22,775 bases of DNA from an uncultured Eubacteriales bacterium (GTDB lineage Bacteria; Bacillota; Clostridia; Eubacteriales; Anaerofustaceae): positions 1 through 22,775 of the forward strand of contig CADBPP010000194.1 of NCBI GenBank assembly GCA_902796565.1, written 5' to 3'. The notes beneath the pieces were generated by a model. That model was not told the origin of the DNA, searched no databases, and worked only from the letters and a program-made list of their open reading frames with translations. How positions within the stretch are numbered: position 1 is the first letter of the stretch; every line of letters begins with the position of its first letter. Shown here in pieces: positions 16,214 to 22,333 of this stretch. The translations under genes and the position numbers were made by a program.

Positions 16214-16244
16214 GACAGCGGCTCAGCCGCTGTCTTATTGTTTG
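16214..16244 (+). terminator. Terminator of the pdp-recX operon
   Basis: GACAGCGGC, loop TCA, GCCGCTGTC (16214-16222 and 16226-16234) is followed by TTATTGTTTG. The T-rich part overlaps the end of the convergent gene at 16235. On the other strand the following bases are not T-rich, so it works best for recX. Confidence 0.75.
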
Positions 16245-16624
16245 TCGAAATACTTTTTCCCGGAATCGGGACAGAAATATGTCCTGATGTAGCCGTCCGT
16301 GGATACCACCACGAACTCGTTGGTCTCCTCCAGGTAATAGATGTCGTCCCCGTCCTCCTTCTCGGTCTTGTGCAGGGACGCGGGATCGTTGATCACCCTG
16401 CAGGCCGCGAGGCGGTACTCCTCTGCGGAAGAAAAGCCCATTTCCACACCGTGCTTCTCATAGTGCTGTCTGAGGAGCTTCTCTGTCCTGAAATAATATT
16501 CCTTTGCCTCTGTCCCGTTCTGGGGCGGCGTGACGGGACTTTTCGGCATCAAGAGTACGATGAGCAGCGCCGCTAAGATCAGTATCCCGGCGGCTGTGAG
16601 GATCCTGCGCACGGTCTTATTCAT
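16235..16624 (-). CDS. Membrane-anchored protein with a BECR-RNase-toxin-like outer domain
   Basis: A 129-residue protein. Residues 1-6 are basic, a hydrophobic helix spans about 7-25 (I-L-T-A-A-G-I-L-I-L-A-A-L-L-I-V-L-L), and a Pro/Thr-rich linker follows, so it is a signal anchor or signal peptide with an outer domain of about 95 residues. That domain has H-Y-E-K-H-G-V-E-M-G-F, then E-E-Y, then D-G-D-D-I-Y-Y, T-N-E-F-V-V-V-S, D-G-Y-I-R-T-Y-F and a final Y-F. From memory this spacing resembles the BECR-fold (barnase/EndoU/colicin-like) RNase domains that end polymorphic toxins and phage proteins; it is not proven. An upstream in-frame start at 16840 is rejected: the ATG at 16624 has AGGAGGT 6-7 bases away. 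It overlaps the CPCC gene by 8 bases. Confidence 0.75.
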   Translation of the reverse strand: MNKTVRRILTAAGILILAALLIVLLMPKSPVTPPQNGTEAKEYYFRTEKLLRQHYEKHGVEMGFSSAEEYRLAACRVINDPASLHKTEKEDGDDIYYLEETNEFVVVSTDGYIRTYFCPDSGKKYFDKQ

Positions 16625-16988
16625 CCAGTGACCTCCTGAACTCTTCCCTGGCGTCGGCAAGGCACATCTCATTTGCTCCGCCGGAGAGGGTCTCATCCCT
16701 TTTCTGGAGAGGGTCGTCCTCCCAGCCGCAAACGGGACATATCTCATAGGAATTCCTCTCGCTGAAGGGATAGGCCCCGCAGCAGGGACACATAAGTTCC
16801 TCATCTGCCCCGTCGTATACGACCTCAAAACCGAGGGCAAGCGCGGCGCGGATCGCTCCCACGTCGCCTCCGTCCAGTTTCTCCGGCTCCTTCTTCACCA
16901 GCAGCATCAGACCGCCCTCTTCAGTATGCATCTTTTCCTCCGGCGGGGAGACGATGCCCTCGTCCGTCAGATATATCATTGTACCCAT
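16617..16988 (-). CDS. CPCC-type cysteine-rich protein
   Basis: A 123-residue protein with a C-terminal zinc-ribbon-like domain: C-P-C-C-G near residue 67, then Y-E-I-C-P-V-C-G-W-E-D-D, and a G-G-A-N segment ahead of A-D-A-R-E. This matches the Cys-rich CPCC family (Pfam Cys_rich_CPCC, from memory). Its four or five cysteines could bind one metal ion. The N-terminal 65 residues are not recognised. No signal peptide, so cytoplasmic. The ATG at 16988 is chosen over one at 17024 because AAGGAG lies 9 bases before it. It is the first gene of a two-gene unit with the toxin-like protein. CPCC proteins are sometimes found next to toxin genes, so an immunity role is possible but unproven. Confidence 0.82.
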   Translation of the reverse strand: MGTMIYLTDEGIVSPPEEKMHTEEGGLMLLVKKEPEKLDGGDVGAIRAALALGFEVVYDGADEELMCPCCGAYPFSERNSYEICPVCGWEDDPLQKRDETLSGGANEMCLADAREEFRRSLDE

Positions 16989-17016
16989 AACAGTTTTCTC
17001 CTTGTTACGATTAGAT

Positions 17017-17025
17017 ATTATCACA
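17017..17025 (-). promoter_or_regulatory. Possible extended -10 promoter of the CPCC gene
   Basis: TGTGATAAT on the minus strand is an extended -10-like box (one mismatch to TGnTATAAT) about 29 bases before the CPCC ATG. The surrounding DNA is AT-rich. No good -35 box is seen. The divergent E2-like gene must use the same 128-base gap. Confidence 0.35.
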
Positions 17026-17116
17026 TTAAGATGAGTTTAAGAATTGTTTTTTTCAACGGCAAAACCCACCTCAGGTAGTATCATTTATAAAAACATGACA
17101 ACACGGAGCAAACATC

Positions 17117-17989
17117 ATGAGAAAAGACGGAAAAAGGGTCCGCAACGTTGACCCCATGTACTCCCTCATACCCTATTTCCTGGTAAGACGGTATGACGCC
17201 ATGAACACAATCTCTCTGGACATACCCCTGGAACCGATCCAGAAGTATCTGAACGCCCAGAGAAAGAACGGCAAAAACATCAGCCATCTGGGCATCATCA
17301 TAGCCGCCGTCCTGAGAGCCACAGCGGAATTTCCCGCACTGAACAGGTTCATCGTGAACCGCAAGATCTACGCGAGGAACGAATTCTCTGTTGGCATGGT
17401 GGTCTTAAAGCCCGGAGAGGCCAACGACACCATGAACAAGATCTACTTCGAGCTGGAGGACGACATCTTCACGGTACAGGAAAAGATCGACCGCTATGTG
17501 GAGGAGAACCGCAGGGCCGACAACGAAAACGCCACCGACAGGATCATGCGCATCCTTCTGGCCATCCCGGGACTGATCCGTTTCGCGGCGGATTTCCTGA
17601 TGTTCCTTGACCGGCACAACCTGCTGCCCAGGGCCATCATCGAGGCCAGCCCCTTCCATGCCACCATGGGAATCACCAATCTGGCCAGCATCAGGACCAA
17701 CTACATCCATCACCATATCTATGATTTCGGCACCATGGGCATGTTCGTTTCCATGGGAAATACCGAACTGGTGCCCATGAACCGCGGTGGGATCAACGTC
17801 CTGGAGAAATGCATCCCCCTGGGAGTCGTGATGGACGAAAGGATCGCTTCCGGCCATTACTTCGCCGCCGCTTTCCAGAGGATACGCTCCTACCTGAAGG
17901 ATCCGAGCCTTCTGGAAGGTCCTCCCCAGGTGGTGAACCGCGACTTCCCCATCCAGGAGAACTGGCATTCATTTAAAAAGAAAAAGTGA
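17117..17989 (+). CDS. Stand-alone 2-oxoacid dehydrogenase E2-like acyltransferase domain, altered active site
   Basis: A 290-residue protein resembling the catalytic (chloramphenicol-acetyltransferase-fold) domain of dihydrolipoamide acyltransferases, without lipoyl or subunit-binding domains. Matches include P-F-H-A-T-M-G-I-T-N-L-A-S-I (179-192), G-T-M-G-M-F-V-S-M-G (205-214) and the end region L-G-V-V-M-D-E-R-I-A-S-G-H-Y-F-A-A-A-F (235-253). In true E2 enzymes that last region is D-H-R-x-x-D-G; here the catalytic His is Glu241 and the Asp is Ser245. His247 next to it is a possible substitute. The reaction is therefore unknown. No E1, E3 or lipoate genes are near. A GGAG lies 8 bases before the ATG. 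Single-gene unit with a terminator. Confidence 0.8.
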   Translation: MRKDGKRVRNVDPMYSLIPYFLVRRYDAMNTISLDIPLEPIQKYLNAQRKNGKNISHLGIIIAAVLRATAEFPALNRFIVNRKIYARNEFSVGMVVLKPGEANDTMNKIYFELEDDIFTVQEKIDRYVEENRRADNENATDRIMRILLAIPGLIRFAADFLMFLDRHNLLPRAIIEASPFHATMGITNLASIRTNYIHHHIYDFGTMGMFVSMGNTELVPMNRGGINVLEKCIPLGVVMDERIASGHYFAAAFQRIRSYLKDPSLLEGPPQVVNRDFPIQENWHSFKKKK

Positions 17990-18000
17990 GGATCGGTATT

Positions 18001-18027
18001 CCCGCCGCGCATTGCGGCGGGCTTTTT
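18001..18027 (+). terminator. Terminator of the E2-like gene
   Basis: CCCGCCGC, loop GCATT, GCGGCGGG (18001-18008 and 18014-18021) followed by CTTTTT (18022-18027), 12 bases after the stop. Strong rho-independent terminator. Confidence 0.92.
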
Positions 18028-18073
18028 GGTATAAGAAAACCACGCGATAGTCGCGTGGTTTTCTTATACCAAA
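18025..18073. repeat. Perfect 23-bp inverted repeat, bidirectional terminator-like
   Basis: Arms 18025-18047 and 18051-18073 pair without mismatch around the loop TAG. The central part (AAAACCACGCGA against TCGCGTGGTTTT) is an A-tract, GC stem and T-tract, so it can terminate on both strands. It lies between the convergent E2-like and dapG genes. The arms are longer than a terminator needs. Confidence 0.85.
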
Positions 18074-18074
18074 C

Positions 18075-18106
18075 ACAGGGGGCACTTTTCGGAAAGTGCC
18101 CCCTGT
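18075..18106 (-). terminator. Third hairpin, downstream of dapG
   Basis: A perfect 14-bp stem (18075-18088 and 18093-18106) with loop TCGG (CCGA on the minus strand) lies 27 bases beyond the dapG stop. The minus-strand tail is GTGTTTGG, weak in T, so termination probably also relies on the inverted repeat that follows at 18025-18073. Confidence 0.65.
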
Positions 18107-18132
18107 ATCGTGTCATGCTGTGTCCTGCCAAA

Positions 18133-19317
18133 TCAGCTGTACATTATCCTGTAGAGGGCAATGACCGCCTCCTTGGCATCGGTATCCCTCACCAGCACCG
18201 AGATGGTCCTTCCGGAGTCGCTGGTCTGGAACACGTCGATCTTCTCTGAATACAGGGCGTTGATGATCTTAGCCATGACTCCCGGAGTCGAGTGGACCCT
18301 GTCGCCTATGGCGGTGACGTCCGCGACGCCGCGCCTGAGTTCATAGGGTATCTTCAGTCCCTCCAGGACGCTGACCACATCGTCCACGTTCACGTCGTCG
18401 GTGATGTACTGGCACGAACGGTTGGAGATGTTGATCATGTCTATGTTTATGCCCTTTCTGGCTATCGCGTCGAACATATCGTTCTGCTGGGCCGTGTCCG
18501 AGCACTCCACAGTGATCTGGGTCTTGTGGGAGATGCTGGTGACGGCGGAGAAAAGGGGATTGACAGCCGAATTGGATCCGGTTATCACTGTGTGCTTCGA
18601 TCCCCTGGGCTTTGAGATGTTCAGGATGCTCACGTCGATGTTGGCCATCTGGGCGTATCTGACGGCCCTGGGATGTATGACCTTGGCTCCCGAGGAAGCC
18701 ATGAGATATATGTCGCTGTAGCTTATGGTATCGAAGATCTCCGCGGATTCCACCACGTTGGGGTCCGCGTTCATGATGCCGTCCACATCAGTGTAGATCT
18801 CCACGCTGCTGGCATGAAGAGCCGCGGCTATGGCGGTGGCGGTGGTATCGCTCCCTCCCCTTCCCAGGGTGGTCACCTCACCATCGGCGCTCATGCCCTG
18901 GAAGCCGGCCACCACGGGGATCTCCCCGCGGCTGATGCGGTCCATGAGGGGCATGGGATCTATCGAAAGGATCTCTGCGTCGCTGTAGTTGTCATCCGTA
19001 CGGATCCCCGCCTGGCCCCCGGTCACCGGGACGGCGTTTATGCCGTTCCTCACCAGGCAGTCGGACACCACCACGGTGGAAATGATCTCACCGCAGGACA
19101 TGAGAAGATCCTTTGACCTCTTGTCCCTGTAGTCGCTCCCCACCAGGGAGAGCAGGGTGTCCGTGGCGTAGGCGCTGGGGTAACGCCCCATGGCGGATAC
19201 CACTATGACGGGATGGAATCCCTCGTTTATGACGCTTTTGGCATTCTCCGCTATCTTCATGCGGCACTGGGGATCGTTGACGCTGGTCCCGCCGTACTTC
19301 TGGACGATTATCTCCAT
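18133..19317 (-). CDS. dapG: Aspartate kinase (DapG/LysC type, monofunctional)
   Basis: A 394-residue enzyme that phosphorylates aspartate, the first step to lysine, diaminopimelate, threonine and methionine. The kinase domain starts I-V-Q-K-Y-G-G-T-S (4-12). It continues with V-V-S-A-M-G-R-Y, G-R-G-G-S-D-T-T-A and Y-T-D-V-D-G-I. Two ACT domains occupy about 265-394, with the feedback-site-like V-A-D-V-T-A-I-G-D and T-P-G-V-M-A segments. The V-S-A-M-G-R start region resembles Bacillus DapG (aspartokinase I) more than LysC, so diaminopimelate sensitivity is a guess by family. An AAAGGAG ribosome site precedes the ATG. It lies 63 bases after pnp with no clear promoter, so it may be co-transcribed with pnp. 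Confidence 0.94.
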   Translation of the reverse strand: MEIIVQKYGGTSVNDPQCRMKIAENAKSVINEGFHPVIVVSAMGRYPSAYATDTLLSLVGSDYRDKRSKDLLMSCGEIISTVVVSDCLVRNGINAVPVTGGQAGIRTDDNYSDAEILSIDPMPLMDRISRGEIPVVAGFQGMSADGEVTTLGRGGSDTTATAIAAALHASSVEIYTDVDGIMNADPNVVESAEIFDTISYSDIYLMASSGAKVIHPRAVRYAQMANIDVSILNISKPRGSKHTVITGSNSAVNPLFSAVTSISHKTQITVECSDTAQQNDMFDAIARKGINIDMINISNRSCQYITDDVNVDDVVSVLEGLKIPYELRRGVADVTAIGDRVHSTPGVMAKIINALYSEKIDVFQTSDSGRTISVLVRDTDAKEAVIALYRIMYS

Positions 19318-19344
19318 TCGGTGCTCCTTTATGCTCTTTCACCA

Positions 19345-19373
19345 CTTTGCCCCGCACACAGGGCGGGGCAAAG
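19345..19373 (-). other. Hairpin between pnp and dapG without a U-tract
   Basis: Arms CTTTGCCCCGC and GCGGGGCAAAG (19345-19355 and 19363-19373) form a perfect 11-bp stem with a 7-base loop. No T-run follows on either strand, so it is not a standard terminator. It may protect the pnp 3' end or mark an RNA-processing site. Confidence 0.5.
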
Positions 19374-19380
19374 AGAAATG

Positions 19381-21561
19381 TTACTGTCTGTTTTTATTGT
19401 TGTTTCCGGAGCGGTTATTGTTGTTGCGGTTACCGCTGTAGGAAGAACGTCTGTTTTCGCTTCTCTCGGGACGGTCGTCCTCTCCTCCGGGCAGAAGTGC
19501 CTTTCTGGAAAGATTGATCCTTCCCTGCTTGTCGATCTCGACGACCTTGACCTCGATCTCATCTCCGATGGAGACCACATCCTCCACGTTCTCGACCCTC
19601 TTGGTATCGAGCTTGGAGATATGTACGAGACCTTCCCTGCCGTTGGGCATCTCCACGAAGGCTCCGATGTTCATGATCCTGGTGACCTTGCCGGTGAACA
19701 CTTCACCGACCTCGATATCCTTGATGATGCCTTCGATGATCTGCTGTGCCTTCAGGCCGGCCGCCGCGTCGGAGCTGCCGATGTATACGGTGCCGTCGTC
19801 CTCGATGTCGATCTTGACTCCGGTATCCTCGATGATCTTGTTGATGACCTTTCCGCCGGAACCGATGACCTCACGGATCTTGTCCACGGGGATGTGCATG
19901 GTGATGATCCTGGGAGCGTACTCGGACACCTCAGCACGGGGCTTGTCGATGCAGGCGAGCATCTTTCCGAGGATGAACAGTCTGCCTTCCCTGGCCTGGG
20001 TAAGGGCCTTGGTGAGGATCTCTTCATTGATGCCGTGGATCTTGATGTCCATCTGGATGGCGGTGATGCCTTCCGCGGTACCTGCTACCTTGAAGTCCAT
20101 GTCTCCGTAGAAGTCTTCCACGCCCTGGATGTCCGAAAGGACGCAGATCTTGTCATCAGTCTTGATGAGGCCCATGGCGATGCCCGCAACGGGGGCCTTG
20201 ATGGGAACGCCCGCGTCCATAAGGCTGAGGGTGGAACCGCACACGGATGCCTGGGAGGTGGATCCGTTGGAGCTGAGTACTTCCGAGACCACTCTTATGG
20301 AATAGGGGAACTCCTCAACGGAGGGGATAACGGGCTCAAGGGCTCTCTCCGCGAGGGCGCCGTGGCCGATCTCACGTCTTCCGGGGCTTCCGATACGTCC
20401 GGTCTCGCCCGTGGAATAGGGCGGGAAGTTGTACTGATGCATGTATCTCTTGGAATCCTCTTCGGTGAGGCCGTCAAGGATCTGGTTGTCCCTGAGGGTG
20501 CCGAGGGTAACGACGCTCATGACCTGGGTGAGTCCCCTGGTGAAGATGCCGCTGCCGTGGACTCTCTTGAGCTTTCCGACTTCACATGTTATGGGTCTGA
20601 TCTCGGTAAGGGTCCTTCCGTCGGGACGGACTCCGTCCTCGCTGATCTTCTTTCTTACGATCTCCTTGAGGATCTTCTCGGAGATCTCGATGATGTCAGA
20701 GGCTCCCTCGGGGAACTGCTCGGAATACTTTTCAACGAGGGCCTTCTGGGCTGCTTCAGTCTTGGCGTCTCTGGCGATCTTGTCGGTCTCCTTGAGAACT
20801 TCCGTGAACAGCTCGTATGCTTCGTCATGGATTACGTCGTATATCGCCTCGTCCGGTCTGTGATAGGGGATGTCGGCCTTGGCCTTTCCTATCTGGGCGA
20901 TGATGTCCTTCTGGAAGGCGACGATCTTCTTGATCTCCTCGTGTGCCTTGAGGATGGCCTTGATCATGATGTCCTCGCTGACGATGTTCGCGCCGGCTTC
21001 CACCATGAGGACCGCTTCCTCCGTTCCGGCAACGGTCAGGTTGAGGTCTGAGACCGCTCTCTGCTCGCTGGTGGGGTTGACCACCAGTTCACCGTTAACG
21101 AGTCCCATGTTTACTCCTCCGACGGGGCCGTCGAAGGGGATGTCCGAAATGCACAGTGCCAGGGAGGCGCCGTTCAGAGCGGTGATCTCGGGAAGGTTGT
21201 CATACTCGACGCTGACTACCGTGGCCACCACCTGGACATCGTTTCTGAATCCCTTGTCGAACATGGGTCTGAGGGGACGGTCGATAAGTCTGGCGGAAAG
21301 GGTGGCCTTGTCTGAGGCTCTTCCTTCCCTTCTCAGGAATCCGCCGGGGATCCTTCCCACAGCGTAGAGCTTTTCCTCATAGTTGATGCTGAGCGGGAAA
21401 TAGTCCAGGCCGGGCTTGGGCTCCTTGGACATGCAGGCGGTGATGAGCACCGAGGTGTCGCCGTAGGAAACGAGGGCGGAACCGTTGGCAAGTCTTGCTA
21501 ATTCACCGGTCTCCACAACGAAGGGGCGTCCGGCGAAATCTGTTTTGAATGTCTGTTTCAA
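19381..21561 (-). CDS. pnp: Polynucleotide phosphorylase (PNPase)
   Basis: A 726-residue 3'-to-5' phosphorolytic exoribonuclease and main RNA-decay enzyme of Firmicutes. Domains in order are RNase PH 1, a helical domain, RNase PH 2 with G-D-M-D-F-K-V-A-G near 487, a KH domain with I-G-S-G-G-K-V-I near 570, and an S1 domain near 613-690 (V-T-R-I-M-N-I-G-A-F-V-E). The last 30 residues are a low-complexity tail rich in Asn, Arg and Ser (N-R-N-N-N-N-R-S-G-N-N-N). The start is TTG at 21561, six bases after AGGAGG; no ATG fits. The usual upstream partner rpsO is absent. The leader carries a UUCG hairpin (21594-21610). Confidence 0.97.
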   Translation of the reverse strand: MKQTFKTDFAGRPFVVETGELARLANGSALVSYGDTSVLITACMSKEPKPGLDYFPLSINYEEKLYAVGRIPGGFLRREGRASDKATLSARLIDRPLRPMFDKGFRNDVQVVATVVSVEYDNLPEITALNGASLALCISDIPFDGPVGGVNMGLVNGELVVNPTSEQRAVSDLNLTVAGTEEAVLMVEAGANIVSEDIMIKAILKAHEEIKKIVAFQKDIIAQIGKAKADIPYHRPDEAIYDVIHDEAYELFTEVLKETDKIARDAKTEAAQKALVEKYSEQFPEGASDIIEISEKILKEIVRKKISEDGVRPDGRTLTEIRPITCEVGKLKRVHGSGIFTRGLTQVMSVVTLGTLRDNQILDGLTEEDSKRYMHQYNFPPYSTGETGRIGSPGRREIGHGALAERALEPVIPSVEEFPYSIRVVSEVLSSNGSTSQASVCGSTLSLMDAGVPIKAPVAGIAMGLIKTDDKICVLSDIQGVEDFYGDMDFKVAGTAEGITAIQMDIKIHGINEEILTKALTQAREGRLFILGKMLACIDKPRAEVSEYAPRIITMHIPVDKIREVIGSGGKVINKIIEDTGVKIDIEDDGTVYIGSSDAAAGLKAQQIIEGIIKDIEVGEVFTGKVTRIMNIGAFVEMPNGREGLVHISKLDTKRVENVEDVVSIGDEIEVKVVEIDKQGRINLSRKALLPGGEDDRPERSENRRSSYSGNRNNNNRSGNNNKNRQ

Positions 21562-21644
21562 TTTTTCCTCCTGATTACCTTAAAAAGAGGCTTCCGTATC
21601 CGAAGTACGGGCATTTTTTTAAAGCTTTTTAATTCAACCCGATA

Positions 21645-21653
21645 ATTTTATCA
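21645..21653 (-). promoter_or_regulatory. Candidate pnp promoter, extended -10
   Basis: TGATAAAAT on the minus strand (21653-21645) fits TGnTAnAAT-type extended -10 boxes. The -35 match 17 bases upstream is poor (TTCGTT). The start would lie about 75 bases before the pnp TTG, leaving the UUCG hairpin in the leader. Confidence 0.4.
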
Positions 21654-21868
21654 TATTTCTCTTCTCAAACGAACATATATACGTTAAAAAGTGGCGTTTC
21701 AAGGGACTTTTTATTCCCCTGACGGGACCGGCGCGATACGGAAGGGACGAGTTTGCCGGAATCCTTGCAATGAAGGGATATATAAGAAATTCAGAGGATC
21801 TTTGACGGGATCTCATGCTTTACGGCGCCTTCGGGAGCTATACGTCTTCTTTTCAGTCCCTCTCTCGC

Positions 21869-21898
21869 TTGCATGGAGCCTCCCCGGGAATATATAAT
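21869..21898 (+). promoter_or_regulatory. Candidate promoter of ridA
   Basis: TTGCAT (21869-21874), an 18-base spacer, and a perfect TATAAT (21893-21898) precede ridA. The start would fall only a few bases before the GGAGGTGA ribosome site (about 21909), giving a very short leader. Confidence 0.4.
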
Positions 21899-21919
21899 AA
21901 ATATATATGGAGGTGAGCC

Positions 21920-22333
21920 ATGAAGAAGAAACAGCTGATCACATCCGGGGCGCCCGGAGCGATAGGTCCCTATTCCCAGGGCATAGATACGGGAAAGATG
22001 GTCTTCGTCTCGGGACAGATCCCCGCCGATCCTTCGGACGGTACGTTCCCGGAGGGGATAGAAAAGCAGACCGAGAGAGCCCTTCTGAACGTGAAGGCCG
22101 TGCTTGAGAGCGCGGGATGCGCTATGGACGACGTGGTGAAGACCACGGTCCTTCTTAAGAGCATGGATGATTTCGCGGCCATGAATTCCGTCTACGAGAC
22201 ATTTTTCAGCGAGCCATGTCCCGCGAGAGCCGCCTATGAGGTGGTCAGGCTCCCCAAGGACGCCATGGTGGAGATTGAGGCCATAGCGGTAAAGACGAAA
22301 AAGAACAAAGGCAAGGAGAAAAAGACCAGATGA
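21920..22333 (+). CDS. ridA: RidA-family enamine/imine deaminase
   Basis: A 137-residue protein of the YjgF/YER057c/UK114 family. RidA hydrolyses reactive enamines such as 2-aminoacrylate made by PLP enzymes. Markers are A-P-G-A-I-G-P-Y-S-Q-G near the start, V-F-V-S-G-Q-I-P, and C-P-A-R-A-A-Y-E-V-V-R-L-P-K with the conserved Arg, then V-E-I-E-A-I-A. The Lys/Arg-rich last ten residues are an added basic tail. GGAGGTGA lies three bases before the ATG. The stop overlaps the next ATG (ATGA), so the NifX-like gene is coupled. Confidence 0.95.
   Translation: MKKKQLITSGAPGAIGPYSQGIDTGKMVFVSGQIPADPSDGTFPEGIEKQTERALLNVKAVLESAGCAMDDVVKTTVLLKSMDDFAAMNSVYETFFSEPCPARAAYEVVRLPKDAMVEIEAIAVKTKKNKGKEKKTR

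Larger units (their letters stand above)
21562..21919. other. 358-base gap between pnp and ridA
   Basis: This divergent gap is longer than any other here. Contents: the pnp ribosome site; a leader hairpin with a UUCG loop (21594-21610, minus strand) and then CTCTTTTT; an AT-rich block with a pnp promoter candidate near 21645; a GC-richer block (about 21690-21890) in which I find no convincing gene; and the ridA promoter and ribosome site. On the minus strand a 27-codon frame (21874-21791, GGGGAGG four bases upstream) exists; coding is doubtful. I recognise no riboswitch or T-box in it. Confidence 0.6.

Noticed and set aside
16625..16840. N-terminal extension of the toxin-like protein by 72 residues
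   Set aside because: It lies inside the CPCC gene in another frame and is Pro/Arg/Cys-rich junk; the ATG at 16624 follows a strong AGGAGGT site.
18025..18106. CRISPR-like or tandem repeat array suggested by several inverted repeats
   Set aside because: The stems differ in sequence and there are no direct repeats with spacers; they are independent hairpins.
19213..21051. A 612-codon plus-strand frame opposite pnp and the start of dapG
   Set aside because: The translation is a repetitive Asp/Leu/Gly/Val-rich mirror of the PNPase codons; no ribosome site or domain.
21691..21897. 68-codon plus-strand frame before ridA
   Set aside because: It overlaps the ridA promoter, has no ribosome site or family resemblance, and reads as chance.
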